From Hoyosella sp. YIM 151337 (GTDB taxonomy: Bacteria > Actinomycetota > Actinomycetes > Mycobacteriales > Mycobacteriaceae), in the NCBI RefSeq assembly GCF_026041215.1, contig NZ_JAPEIQ010000039.1, positions 399,018 through 463,017 of the forward strand: a stretch of DNA of 64,000 bases, in the 5' to 3' direction. Below are positions 8,794 through 17,020 of this stretch, piece by piece. A model generated the notes under the pieces. That model did no database searches, had not been told where the DNA came from, and saw only the letters and a program-made list of their open reading frames with translations. How positions within the stretch are numbered: the first letter of the stretch is position 1; each line of letters begins with the position of its first letter. Position numbers and translations under genes: made by a program.

Positions 8794-9787
8794 TGAGCTG
8801 TACCTCCCGCTTGCGTCCCATTATCCCTTGCGGCCGGAACACGATCAGGACCGCAAGGAGGATGCCAACCAGCATGATCTGAACTGCACCGACCTGCTGG
8901 GCAGTGATAGGAAGCACCGCATCGGGTCCTGAAGACAACTGGCGGAGCACATTGTCGGTGAACGAGAAAAGGAACCAGAAAACCATTGCGCCGACAACTG
9001 GCCCGAATACGGTTGCGGCGCCGCCGAGGATCATCGCGGTCCACGCGAAGAACGTTTGCTGGGTCGAGAAGAAATCAGGGTTCAGCGCCTGAGTCATCGC
9101 GATAAAGATGCCGGCGAGGCCGCCGATGAAACCGCCAAGAACAAGTGCCTGCATCCGATAGAGGAAGACATTCTTGCCGAGTGCGCGCGCGGCATCCTCG
9201 TCTTCGCGCACCGCTTTCAGCGCGCGCCCCCACGGGCTATTCACCAGCATCCATACAACAAGGAGCAGGAGCGCGATCAGTATCCAGCCGACCACCATGG
9301 CCCACAGTGTCGAGCCGAGGAACTTCACACCGAGAATCGTGTACTCGCGCCCCGGTGTGAACGGATTCATCGCCTGGAACGCGAAGTTCTGGCCCTGAAT
9401 ACCGCGCGTGCCGCGAGTGTACTGATCGGATGCCGTCGACCGAGCGGCGAGCCGGAGGATTTCCGACGCGGCGATCGTCACGATCGCGAGGTAGTCAGCA
9501 CGCAAACGCAATGTCGGGATACCGAGCAGCAGCGCAAGCACAACCGAGGCTGCCATCCCGACGAGCAGACCGAGCCACAGCGGCTGGTTGTAGATCACGA
9601 CGGTGATTCCGACGCCGTAGGCGCTCACGAGCGCAAAACCGATCTGGCCGAAATTAAGCAGGCCGGTGTAGCCGAAGTGCACGTTGAGGCCGATCGCCAG
9701 CAGTGCGAAGAAAATTGCTTGCGGGCCTACGAATTGGGCGAATGCGTTGCTGAAAACGACGCCGAAATCAATTCCAAGGAAGGTCAT
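8786..9787 (-). CDS. livM: Branched-chain amino acid-type ABC transporter, permease LivM
   Basis: A 333-residue inner-membrane permease with eight to nine hydrophobic helices and the family loop SPWGRALKAVREDEDAARALGKN, which contacts the ATPases (EAA-like loop). The motif HFGYTGLLNFGQIGF near residue 35 is typical of LivM. The start is seven bases after the livH stop, so the two permeases are co-translated. With LivH it forms the substrate channel. Confidence 0.9.
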   Translation of the reverse strand: MTFLGIDFGVVFSNAFAQFVGPQAIFFALLAIGLNVHFGYTGLLNFGQIGFALVSAYGVGITVVIYNQPLWLGLLVGMAASVVLALLLGIPTLRLRADYLAIVTIAASEILRLAARSTASDQYTRGTRGIQGQNFAFQAMNPFTPGREYTILGVKFLGSTLWAMVVGWILIALLLLVVWMLVNSPWGRALKAVREDEDAARALGKNVFLYRMQALVLGGFIGGLAGIFIAMTQALNPDFFSTQQTFFAWTAMILGGAATVFGPVVGAMVFWFLFSFTDNVLRQLSSGPDAVLPITAQQVGAVQIMLVGILLAVLIVFRPQGIMGRKREVQLNV

Positions 9788-9794
9788 GTCAGCG

Positions 9795-11132
9795 TCACCC
9801 GATCCGTGCCCGGGAACCGAGGAGCCCCTGGGGCCGCAGAACCAGAACGAGGATGAGCACCAGCAAACCTCCCGTGTATTTCAGGTCTGGGTTGATCACC
9901 AATGTGGACCACTGGACCAAGAGCCCGATGAGGACACAGCCGAGCAGTGCGCCGTAAGCTGTGCCCAGGCCACCGAGAATGATGCCCGCGAACATCAAAA
10001 GCAGCAGTTTGAAACCCATTTCGAACTGCACGGTGCCATTGAGTTCAGACAGCCCGAACAACACTCCGCCCAGCGCTGCGAGACCGCCACCGAGCGCCCA
10101 GACGAACATGACGACCCGTTCCACGTTGATTCCTGATGCGGCGGCGAGATCGCGATTGTCCGACACCGCGCGCATCGCTTTGCCGATCTTCGTGAACTTG
10201 AACATGAGCGCTACCGCGATCAGAACTGCCAAGCTGATCAGCATCGTTGCCAGGTTTACCGGGGTGATCGAAATGGGGCCGTAGTTTTGCTGCCGCTGAC
10301 TCTGGAACGTCGCGAATGCTTGCGAGCGATCACTGAAGAACAGCAGGAGCGCGGCACGCAGCGCGAGCGCGAGACCGATCGATACCACCAACTGGGCGAC
10401 GAGGCTGGCGCCGCGACTGCGCAGCGGCCGCCACACGATCGCGTTGTTAAGCACGCCGACGATGACACCGACGATGATGGCGATACCCGTGGCGGGAATA
10501 AGATGCATTCCAAGCTTAACGTTCACCACCCACGCCGCGACCGCACCGATCGTCACGAGTTCGCCGTGCGCGAAGTTGGTAAGGCCGGTCGTCCCGAAGA
10601 TCAGGCTCAGGCCGACTGCGGTGATCGCGATGACCAGCCCGAACCGCAGGCCCTCTACGGTGAGCCGCAAGAACCTGTCGGCGAACGTGGTTTCGAGGCC
10701 GGTGCGTGGATCGCCAAACGAATAGATGACCGAGGCGACCCGGTCCGCCCGCACCGTTGCGGACCGCTCAGTTTGCTGGACCGAAACATCAGCGGGCAGG
10801 GTCTCGGCATCGAGCGCAACTGTGTACGCACCTGGTGGTACGCGCATCGACCAGCGCCCGCGCTCGTCCGAAATAGCTTCCGCAACACGGTCGCCGTCGC
10901 TGTCGATGGCGTCGAGCCGGACGGCGGAGAGCGGATCGCCGGCGTTGATCAAGGTGCCCTGGATGGTGCCCAGCGGACCGTCTTCATCGCTGTCCTGCGC
11001 AAACGCGGCGCCTGCCGTTCCGACGGCGATCAGCGTGATGAGCAGGCCCGCTATGAGGGCGTGCAGTGAAGCCGCTCCCGCTCGGCGCGAGCGCGGCGCT
11101 CGCGGAGCCCGCGGGACTCTGGTGTGCGTCAC
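9795..11132 (-). CDS. livH: Branched-chain amino acid-type ABC transporter, permease LivH with extra N-terminal ectodomain
   Basis: A 445-residue protein. Ordinary LivH is about 290-310 residues and corresponds here to residues about 150-445 (GLRFGLVIAITAVGLSLIFG, then TNFAHGELVT). In front of it lie a basic signal or anchor segment (about 20-46, ending AFA) and a roughly 90-residue beta-sandwich-like domain (54-140) with the pattern GDPLSAVRLDA, DERGRWSMRVPPGAYTV. That pattern is characteristic of carboxypeptidase-regulatory-like folds and would be extracytoplasmic. The GTG at 11132 has a near-perfect GAGGAGG eight bases upstream, so the extension is genuinely translated. First gene of livHMGF. 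Confidence 0.88.
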   Translation of the reverse strand: MTHTRVPRAPRAPRSRRAGAASLHALIAGLLITLIAVGTAGAAFAQDSDEDGPLGTIQGTLINAGDPLSAVRLDAIDSDGDRVAEAISDERGRWSMRVPPGAYTVALDAETLPADVSVQQTERSATVRADRVASVIYSFGDPRTGLETTFADRFLRLTVEGLRFGLVIAITAVGLSLIFGTTGLTNFAHGELVTIGAVAAWVVNVKLGMHLIPATGIAIIVGVIVGVLNNAIVWRPLRSRGASLVAQLVVSIGLALALRAALLLFFSDRSQAFATFQSQRQQNYGPISITPVNLATMLISLAVLIAVALMFKFTKIGKAMRAVSDNRDLAAASGINVERVVMFVWALGGGLAALGGVLFGLSELNGTVQFEMGFKLLLLMFAGIILGGLGTAYGALLGCVLIGLLVQWSTLVINPDLKYTGGLLVLILVLVLRPQGLLGSRARIG

Positions 11133-11213
11133 TACGTTCCTCCTCTTGGCAAGGCTTGCCGAAGTGGCCGCGGCCCGCGAGCGGCGCTGGTATCAGCGAT
11201 GTGGATTGTCCGA

Positions 11214-11219
11214 ATCATA
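11214..11219 (-). promoter_or_regulatory. -10 box of the livHMGF operon
   Basis: TATGAT on the - strand. Transcription would start near 11207, leaving a leader of about 75 bases before the GTG at 11132. No convincing -35 box is visible. A short palindrome GGCAAG-G-CTTGCC (11148-11160) lies in that leader just above the ribosome site. Confidence 0.5.
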
Positions 11220-11260
11220 TTGTCAGTCCGGCGACAGTAACGGGGGATCGTTTCCTTTCG

Positions 11261-11274
11261 ACACACCGGTGTGT
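11261..11274. promoter_or_regulatory. Perfect 14-bp palindrome between livH and polA
   Basis: ACACACCGGTGTGT is a perfect palindrome in the divergent intergenic region, about 45 bases upstream of the livH -10 box and 25 bases upstream of the polA promoter. It has the size and symmetry of a dimeric repressor operator. No regulator can be named. Confidence 0.5.
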
Positions 11275-11298
11275 TGCCAGGGCGTTACGCGTGGCTAG

Positions 11299-11321
11299 TT
11301 GTCAGGGTGCTTCCCTACACT
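11299..11321 (+). promoter_or_regulatory. RecA-independent damage-type promoter of polA
   Basis: TTGTCAGGG (11299-11307), eight bases, then TACACT (11316-11321) fits the mycobacterial PafBC-dependent consensus tTGTCRgtg-N8-TAnnnT. The GTG start of polA at 11330 lies where transcription would begin, so the mRNA is probably leaderless. Confidence 0.68.
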
Positions 11322-11329
11322 GACCTGTT

Positions 11330-14107
11330 GTGAGCCCTTCGTCAGTAACTCCGCCCGTTGTTCCGCAGACCGCCGCCGCTGGGCGTGCCGCCGAGAGACC
11401 AAGCACACCGGCCGTCCCTGTAAAGCTGCTTCTGCTTGACGGTCATTCACTCGCATACCGAGCGTTCTTCGCCCTGCCTGCGGAGAACTTCCGCACATCC
11501 AGCGGGCAAACAACAAATGCGGTGTACGGGTTCACGTCAATGCTCATCAATCTGCTGCGTGACGAGCAGCCAACCCATATCGCGGTGGCGTTCGATGTCT
11601 CCCGCCAGACTTTCCGGGCGGAAGCGTTTCCGGAGTACAAGGCGAACCGCAGCAAGACGCCGGATGAGTTCCGGGGCCAGGTAGAACTGACGAAGGACGT
11701 GCTGGCCGCCCTCGGTATCCCGGTGCTCGCGGAGCCCGGCTACGAGGCAGATGACATCATCGCGACGCTCACCACGCAGGCGATCGGGCTGGGCTATCAG
11801 GTGCTGATCTGCACCGGTGACAGAGACTCGCTCCAGCTGGTGTGTGATGACGTGACGGTCCTCTACCCGCGCCGGGGCGTTTCCGATCTGACGCGCTTCA
11901 CGCCAGAAGCGGTCGAAGCGAAATACGGTCTCTCGCCCCAGCAGTACCCGGACTTCGCGGCGCTGCGCGGTGACCCGAGCGACAATCTCCCCGGTATCCC
12001 TGGAGTGGGTGAGAAGACCGCGGCGAAATGGATCCGGGAGTACGGCTCACTGGATTCGCTGGTTGAGAAGGTGGATTCGGTACGCGGCAAGGTCGGGGAG
12101 GCGCTGCGCGCGAACCTCTCATCGGTGCTCATGAATCGCCAGCTCACCGAGATGGTCCGTGACGTCGCGCTGCCGCTTGCGCCGGACCAGTTGGAAATCG
12201 GTGTCTGGGATCGTGAACAAATCCACAAGTTGTTCGACGACCTAGAGTTCCGCGTGTTGCGCGACCGCCTCTTCGAAACTCTGGCGTCCCCGGAACCCGA
12301 GGCGGAGGAGGGCTTCGAGGTGCGCGGCGGCGTCCTCGAGCCGGGCCAGGTGGCTGACTGGCTAGCTGCACACGCGACGAAGGAGGCCCGCCACGGACTA
12401 TCCGTCGCGGGGGTTCGGCGGGTCCACGGCTCGGATGCCACGGGGGTGGCGATCGCCGCTGCTGACGGTGAGGGTGCCTACCTTCTCCCAGAGTCTCTGA
12501 CTCCCGCTGACGATGCGGCGCTTACGGAGTGGCTCAGCGACCCGGACGTCCCCAAGGCTGTTCATGACGTCAAGTGGGCTATTCACGCACTGCGTGGCCG
12601 CGGGTGGAAGCTTGCTGGGGTGACGAGCGATACCGCCCTCGCGGCTTACCTCGTCCGTCCAGGTCAGCGCAGCTTCAATCTCGACGACCTGTCGCTGCGT
12701 TATCTGAGCCGCGAACTCCGCGTGGAAGACGGTGGGGAGGGACAGCTATCACTGCTCGAGGATGAAGCTGACAGTCAGCGGGCCCAGGCGGAAGGTGAAA
12801 TCTTGCGGGCGCGCGCAGTCGTCGATCTTGCGGCAGCGCTGGATGGGGAGCTCGAGGCGATCGAGTCAGGAAGCCTGCTTACCGATATGGAGCTCCCGCT
12901 CGCCTTCGTGCTCGCCGACCTCGAAGCCGCAGGCATCGCTGTCGACCTGGAAATGCTTCGCGATCTGCAGCGCCAGTTCGCGAGCCAGGTGAACGACGCG
13001 GCTGAATCGGCCTACGGTGTGATAGGCAAGCACATCAACTTGGGCTCCCCGAAGCAGCTTCAGGTGGTGCTGTTCGACGAACTCGAGATGCCGAAGACTA
13101 AACGCACTAAGACCGGTTACACAACGGACGCGGAGGCACTCGCGGCGCTGTTCGAGAAAACGCAGCATCCCTTTCTCGAGCACCTGCTCGCGCATCGTGA
13201 CGCCACCAGGCTGAAAACCACCGTCGAAGGATTGCTGAAAACTGTGGCTGACGATAGCCGCATCCACACGACCTTCAACCAGACAATCGCTGCTACTGGC
13301 AGGTTGTCGTCAACCGAACCCAACTTGCAGAACATCCCGATCCGCACCGAAGCCGGCCGGCAAATCCGTCAGGCTTTTGTCGTGGGCAAAGCAGGCGACG
13401 GCACCCCCTACGACCTGCTGTTCACCGCAGACTACAGCCAAATCGAGATGCGAATCATGGCGCACCTCTCCGGTGATGCGGGTCTGATCGAGGCATTCAA
13501 CACCGGGGAGGATCTGCATAGCTTCGTCGGCGCTCGGGCGTTCGGCGTGCCCATCGACGAGGTGACGGCGGACATGCGCCGCCGGGTCAAGGCCATGTCG
13601 TACGGCCTCGCCTATGGACTCTCGACCTACGGGCTTGCGCAGCAGCTCAAGATTTCCACCGAAGAGGCGCGGGAACAGATGGACGCGTACTTCGCCCGAT
13701 TCGGTGCGGTGCGCGATTACCTCCATGCGGTCGTCGAGCAGGCGCGTAAGGACGGTTACACGTCGACCCTCTTCGGGCGCCGCCGGTACTTGCCGGATTT
13801 GACGAGCGATAATCGGCAGCGTCGTGAAGTTGCCGAGCGCGCCGCGCTGAATGCTCCGATTCAGGGCTCAGCCGCCGACATCATCAAGGTCGCGATGCTG
13901 CGTGTGCACAGCGCGCTTGAGAAGGAAGGCTTGCGCTCGCGGATGTTGCTGCAGGTTCACGATGAACTTGTGCTCGAGGTTGCCGAGTCAGAGACCCGGC
14001 AGGTGGAGGACCTCGTGCGACGCGAAATGGCGGGCGCGTACTCGCTATCAGTACCGCTCGAAGTCTCGGTGGGCCATGGCAACTCGTGGGAAAGCGCAGG
14101 GCACTGA
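11330..14107 (+). CDS. polA: DNA polymerase I
   Basis: A 925-residue polymerase. The 5'-nuclease domain (about 30-320) contains LLLDGHSLAYRAFFALP and the metal-binding EADDIIATL. A middle region (about 330-530) corresponds to the 3'-5' exonuclease fold but lacks a recognisable DxE proofreading motif, as in other actinobacterial enzymes. The polymerase domain has motif A (DYSQIEMRIMAHLSGD), the O-helix RRRVKAMSYGLAYG, with Tyr where E. coli has Phe762, and motif C (VHDELVLEV). It fills gaps in excision repair and removes Okazaki primers. The GTG at 11330 is chosen because a promoter places the transcript start there; a Pro/Ala-rich tail of about 30 residues precedes the fold. Confidence 0.97.
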   Translation: MSPSSVTPPVVPQTAAAGRAAERPSTPAVPVKLLLLDGHSLAYRAFFALPAENFRTSSGQTTNAVYGFTSMLINLLRDEQPTHIAVAFDVSRQTFRAEAFPEYKANRSKTPDEFRGQVELTKDVLAALGIPVLAEPGYEADDIIATLTTQAIGLGYQVLICTGDRDSLQLVCDDVTVLYPRRGVSDLTRFTPEAVEAKYGLSPQQYPDFAALRGDPSDNLPGIPGVGEKTAAKWIREYGSLDSLVEKVDSVRGKVGEALRANLSSVLMNRQLTEMVRDVALPLAPDQLEIGVWDREQIHKLFDDLEFRVLRDRLFETLASPEPEAEEGFEVRGGVLEPGQVADWLAAHATKEARHGLSVAGVRRVHGSDATGVAIAAADGEGAYLLPESLTPADDAALTEWLSDPDVPKAVHDVKWAIHALRGRGWKLAGVTSDTALAAYLVRPGQRSFNLDDLSLRYLSRELRVEDGGEGQLSLLEDEADSQRAQAEGEILRARAVVDLAAALDGELEAIESGSLLTDMELPLAFVLADLEAAGIAVDLEMLRDLQRQFASQVNDAAESAYGVIGKHINLGSPKQLQVVLFDELEMPKTKRTKTGYTTDAEALAALFEKTQHPFLEHLLAHRDATRLKTTVEGLLKTVADDSRIHTTFNQTIAATGRLSSTEPNLQNIPIRTEAGRQIRQAFVVGKAGDGTPYDLLFTADYSQIEMRIMAHLSGDAGLIEAFNTGEDLHSFVGARAFGVPIDEVTADMRRRVKAMSYGLAYGLSTYGLAQQLKISTEEAREQMDAYFARFGAVRDYLHAVVEQARKDGYTSTLFGRRRYLPDLTSDNRQRREVAERAALNAPIQGSAADIIKVAMLRVHSALEKEGLRSRMLLQVHDELVLEVAESETRQVEDLVRREMAGAYSLSVPLEVSVGHGNSWESAGH

Positions 14108-14109
14108 TC

Positions 14110-15228
14110 ATGAGCAACTCGTATGACGCAGCAATTATCGGTGGTGGCATGGCTGGTGCCTCCGTGGCCTATGAACTCGCACGCGAGTCGTCAGTTGTGC
14201 TGCTCGAATCGGAGCCGATGCTCGCCACTCATTCCACGGGACGATCCGCGGCGACGTATCTGCCAAGCTACGGCGGCCCGAGCGTGCGTGCGCTCACCGT
14301 GGCGAGCCGCCCGCTGTTTGGCTCTATCTCGGACCAGTGGGGTGATGTGCACCCGCTTACTCCACGTCCGGTTCTCTGGGTCGCCGTCGACGAGGAAACT
14401 GACACCGCTTTGACGGGCATGATCGACGCACGCAGCGGCGGACCTGGAGAACTCGAGACCTTAACGGCAGAAGAAACGCTCCAACTCTGCCCGGTAATGA
14501 ATCCGGATGTGACGCGGCGTTCGGCCCTGGACAGCGAAGCACAAGATATAGACGTGCTCGGTATGCACCAGGCGTATGTACGCGGCCTCAAGGCGCGGGG
14601 CGGAACAATACGCACCAGCGCGGCGGTCCGCTCACTGCAGCGCAACGGCAGCGGTTGGACTGTCGAGCTTCCCGGCGGCACGGTACACGCGGATCTGATA
14701 GTTGATGCGGCGGGCGCATGGGCTGACCTGATCGCCGCTCAAGCTGGCGTTCCGCCCCTGGGCCTCGTGCCCAAGCGGCGCACCCTGTTCATGTCTCCCG
14801 CACCGGGCAAGCTGACCGCTGACGGGCCGACTGTCGGTGACCCGGCAGAGCGCTGGTACTTCAAACCGGAAGGCGACGGTGTTCTTGCCTCACCCGCGGA
14901 CGCGGACCCAGTTAATCCAGGTGACGCGAAGCCGTCCGAACTGGGGATCGCGCGCGCGATGGAAGAGATCAACAAGGCGACCACGCTGGGACTGCGGACT
15001 GTGCGCCGCTCGTGGGGCGGGCTGAGGACCTTCGCTGCCGACGGTGAACCGGTTGCTGGCCTGGTCTCCGACGTTCCCGGGTTCGGCTTTCTCGCCGGTC
15101 AAGGAGGCTACGGTATCCAAATGGCGCCTGCCCTCGCGGTCGCGGCGGCAGCGCTGCTTACAGGCCGCGACATGCCCGCCGACATCCCTGTGCGGCCGGA
15201 AGCTCTCTCGCCGGAGCGGTTCCGCTAA
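14110..15228 (+). CDS. FAD-dependent D-amino-acid dehydrogenase-like oxidoreductase
   Basis: A 372-residue flavoprotein of the DAO family. The dinucleotide motif GGGMAGASVAYEL is at residues 9-21. THSTGRSAATYLPSYGG after it resembles the active-site loop of D-arginine dehydrogenase DauA, and the C-terminal FAD-binding end reads GFGFLAGQGGYGIQMAP. The enzyme would oxidise D-amino acids to 2-oxo acids, passing electrons to a quinone or carrier. The ATG at 14110 is two bases after the polA stop, so it may be read through from polA. An earlier in-frame ATG inside polA (14086) adds no conserved sequence. Substrate choice is uncertain. Confidence 0.82.
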   Translation: MSNSYDAAIIGGGMAGASVAYELARESSVVLLESEPMLATHSTGRSAATYLPSYGGPSVRALTVASRPLFGSISDQWGDVHPLTPRPVLWVAVDEETDTALTGMIDARSGGPGELETLTAEETLQLCPVMNPDVTRRSALDSEAQDIDVLGMHQAYVRGLKARGGTIRTSAAVRSLQRNGSGWTVELPGGTVHADLIVDAAGAWADLIAAQAGVPPLGLVPKRRTLFMSPAPGKLTADGPTVGDPAERWYFKPEGDGVLASPADADPVNPGDAKPSELGIARAMEEINKATTLGLRTVRRSWGGLRTFAADGEPVAGLVSDVPGFGFLAGQGGYGIQMAPALAVAAAALLTGRDMPADIPVRPEALSPERFR

Positions 15229-15232
15229 GGTT

Positions 15233-16216
15233 TCACACGCGGGTAAACGCGCGCCGATACTCCTTGGGTGAGGTGAGTCGCAGCCGCTGAAAGTGGATGC
15301 GCATCGCTGCTGCGTTGCGGAAGCCAACCTTGTCCGCGATTGACTCGATCGTCAAGTCCGTCGACTCGAGCAGACGCTGAGCTTCGAGCACACGCTGGTC
15401 GTTGAGCCACCGTGCCGGTGTGGAGCCGGTTTCTTCCAGAAACCGTCGCGCGAACGTGCGTGGTGACATACCGGCACGTGCCGCGAGCGCGGAAACCGAA
15501 TGGTCGTCGCGCATATGCTCCGAAATCCAGTCGAGCAGCGGAGCAAGAGACGAGCCGCTGGAGTTCGGGAGCGGACGATTCACAAACTGTGCCTGCCCGC
15601 CCTCTCGATGGGGTGGTACCACCATGCGCCGAGCAATCCCGTTCGCCACCGCAGGGCCCTGGAATTTACGCACAAGGTGCAGACACAAGTCGATGCTCGC
15701 GGCGGTGCCCGCGCTCGTGTATATCGGGTGATCGTCGACGTACAACACACTCGGGTCGACCAGTGCCGCCGCGAACCGGTGTGCAAGGCGCCGAGCGTGC
15801 AGCCAGTGGGTTGTGCACCGGCGGCCGTCGAGCAGTCCCGCGGCGCCCAGCAGAAACGCGCCAGTGCACAGGGACGCCACTGCGGCGCCGCGAAGCGTTG
15901 CCGCTCGCAGCGCCTCGAGCGCTGGCTGCAACCCGGCGGCATCTGCGGCGAGTGCCGTTGATTCGCCAGGCGCGTTCACAGCGTCACCACCGGCACTGAC
16001 AATGATGAGGTCAGCGGTGGCGAACTTGTCGAGCGCGTGCGGTATCTGCATCGGGTAATGGCGTGTGCGCACTGGACCCGGGGCTGCCGCCACGAGTGAG
16101 AAATCGTAGGTGGGCAGCCCGTCATCGGCTCGGTCGACACCGAAAACCTCACACGCCACACCAAGTTCGAAAGTCTCCGCGCAGGGTGGGACTAGCACGG
16201 CCACTTTATTAATCAT
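15233..16216 (-). CDS. GlxA-type AraC-family transcriptional regulator
   Basis: A 327-residue regulator. An N-terminal DJ-1/PfpI-like domain (about 1-190) has VAVLVPPCAETFELGVACEVFG and the nucleophile-elbow region ASLCTGAFLLGAAGLLDGR. It is followed by a C-terminal AraC double helix-turn-helix domain (about 220-320; SALAARAGMSPRTFARRF and IESIADKVGFRNAAAMRIHFQR). GlxA-type proteins sense nitrogenous or amino-acid-derived metabolites and activate catabolic genes. The ATG at 16216 is chosen because the DJ-1 fold starts there and a promoter lies about 35 bases upstream. Its 3' end meets the D-amino-acid dehydrogenase gene tail-to-tail four bases apart, so it might regulate that gene; this is inference. 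Confidence 0.87.
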   Translation of the reverse strand: MINKVAVLVPPCAETFELGVACEVFGVDRADDGLPTYDFSLVAAAPGPVRTRHYPMQIPHALDKFATADLIIVSAGGDAVNAPGESTALAADAAGLQPALEALRAATLRGAAVASLCTGAFLLGAAGLLDGRRCTTHWLHARRLAHRFAAALVDPSVLYVDDHPIYTSAGTAASIDLCLHLVRKFQGPAVANGIARRMVVPPHREGGQAQFVNRPLPNSSGSSLAPLLDWISEHMRDDHSVSALAARAGMSPRTFARRFLEETGSTPARWLNDQRVLEAQRLLESTDLTIESIADKVGFRNAAAMRIHFQRLRLTSPKEYRRAFTRV

Positions 16217-16250
16217 CCGTTCAGTGTGACCGGCGGCTGGCGGAAAATCG

Positions 16251-16279
16251 ACTGTAATTGGCGTTGCTGCCACTGTCAG
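16251..16279 (-). promoter_or_regulatory. Promoter of the GlxA-type regulator
   Basis: On the - strand CTGACA (16274-16279), a 17-base spacer and TACAGT (16251-16256) closely match the vegetative consensus. Transcription would begin about 28 bases upstream of the chosen ATG. Confidence 0.6.
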
Positions 16280-16308
16280 GGGGAAGCAAAAGGGATCACA
16301 GTAGAAGC

Positions 16309-16467
16309 ATGATCATCCTGATCGCTTTCGTGGTCCTGCTGGTCGCGCTTGACGTGCTGGTGCTGCTCGGGCGAGCGCACGACAGCCACCTCGAAAAGTC
16401 CCCGCACGGCAGCCTGCAATGGTGGGACACTGAGTCACCGCGGGGGACTGCGGCACACATACACTGA
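16309..16467 (+). CDS. Small single-pass membrane protein
   Basis: A 52-residue protein. Residues 1-19 (MIILIAFVVLLVALDVLVL) form one membrane helix starting at the first residue, followed by a hydrophilic tail with HDSHLEKSPHGSLQWWDTESPRG. The ATG at 16309 fits the helix; no strong ribosome-binding site is visible. It sits between a - strand regulator and a - strand phosphoesterase, so it would be transcribed alone. It resembles small hypothetical membrane proteins common in actinobacteria, but no function can be given. It could be spurious. Confidence 0.5.
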   Translation: MIILIAFVVLLVALDVLVLLGRAHDSHLEKSPHGSLQWWDTESPRGTAAHIH

Positions 16468-16469
16468 CA

Positions 16470-16985
16470 TTACTCGTGGGCGATGATCGTTTCCGTTCGA
16501 TGCGTGCCATCCCATCGGCGAGCGCCGACAAACGTGCCAGTGAGATCCTTGCGCGTCGCCACCAGTGGCAGCGCAGCGCTCACCTGTTGCGGCGTCATCT
16601 TCCGTGCCAGAGTGACGTGTGGCGTCCATTGACCGGGCGCCATGTGGCCAGGACGCCCGGGGCACTCCCGCAGCAGCGCGTAGACGCTCTCGTGCTTGGT
16701 CAACAGTGACGCGGACGTTGTGACGGCCCGCGCGAGCACCATGCGCCGGTCACCGAAAACAAGCAGGCCGCCGATCCTGGCAGCAAGAGGAAACTCGCCG
16801 AGTGCGCGCGGGATGTGTCTCTCGATTCGGGGATAAATTTCGTGTGCCACCCCGATCGTCACGTGCGGCCGCGCATGCAGCGGCTGACACGGCAGGCCAG
16901 CGTCGTGGAGAGCGCGCCACTGCGACCGGATCGAGTCTTCAAGCTCCTCGTTGAGGAGCAGTTCGACAGACTGCACCATTTCCAT
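16470..16985 (-). CDS. 2'-5' RNA ligase family (2H phosphoesterase) protein
   Basis: A 171-residue protein with two HxT signatures: HVTIGVA (about residue 41) and HVTLARK (about 125). This duplicated histidine motif defines the 2H phosphoesterase fold, whose members open or form 2',5' bonds or 2',3'-cyclic phosphates in RNA and nucleotides. The ATG at 16985 is selected because conserved sequence begins there; a longer in-frame reading exists but adds low-complexity residues. It is divergent from the dehydrogenase gene beginning at 17021, and the stop lies two bases from the preceding small protein. The physiological substrate is unknown. Confidence 0.8.
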   Translation of the reverse strand: MEMVQSVELLLNEELEDSIRSQWRALHDAGLPCQPLHARPHVTIGVAHEIYPRIERHIPRALGEFPLAARIGGLLVFGDRRMVLARAVTTSASLLTKHESVYALLRECPGRPGHMAPGQWTPHVTLARKMTPQQVSAALPLVATRKDLTGTFVGARRWDGTHRTETIIAHE

Positions 16986-17020
16986 ATTGTGCGGCACCGG
17001 GCCGCGGCCGATCTCAGCCG

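Noticed and set aside
11148..11160. GGCAAG-G-CTTGCC as a rifampicin-associated element
   Set aside because: Half-sites are in the opposite order to the described element and it precedes an amino-acid transporter.
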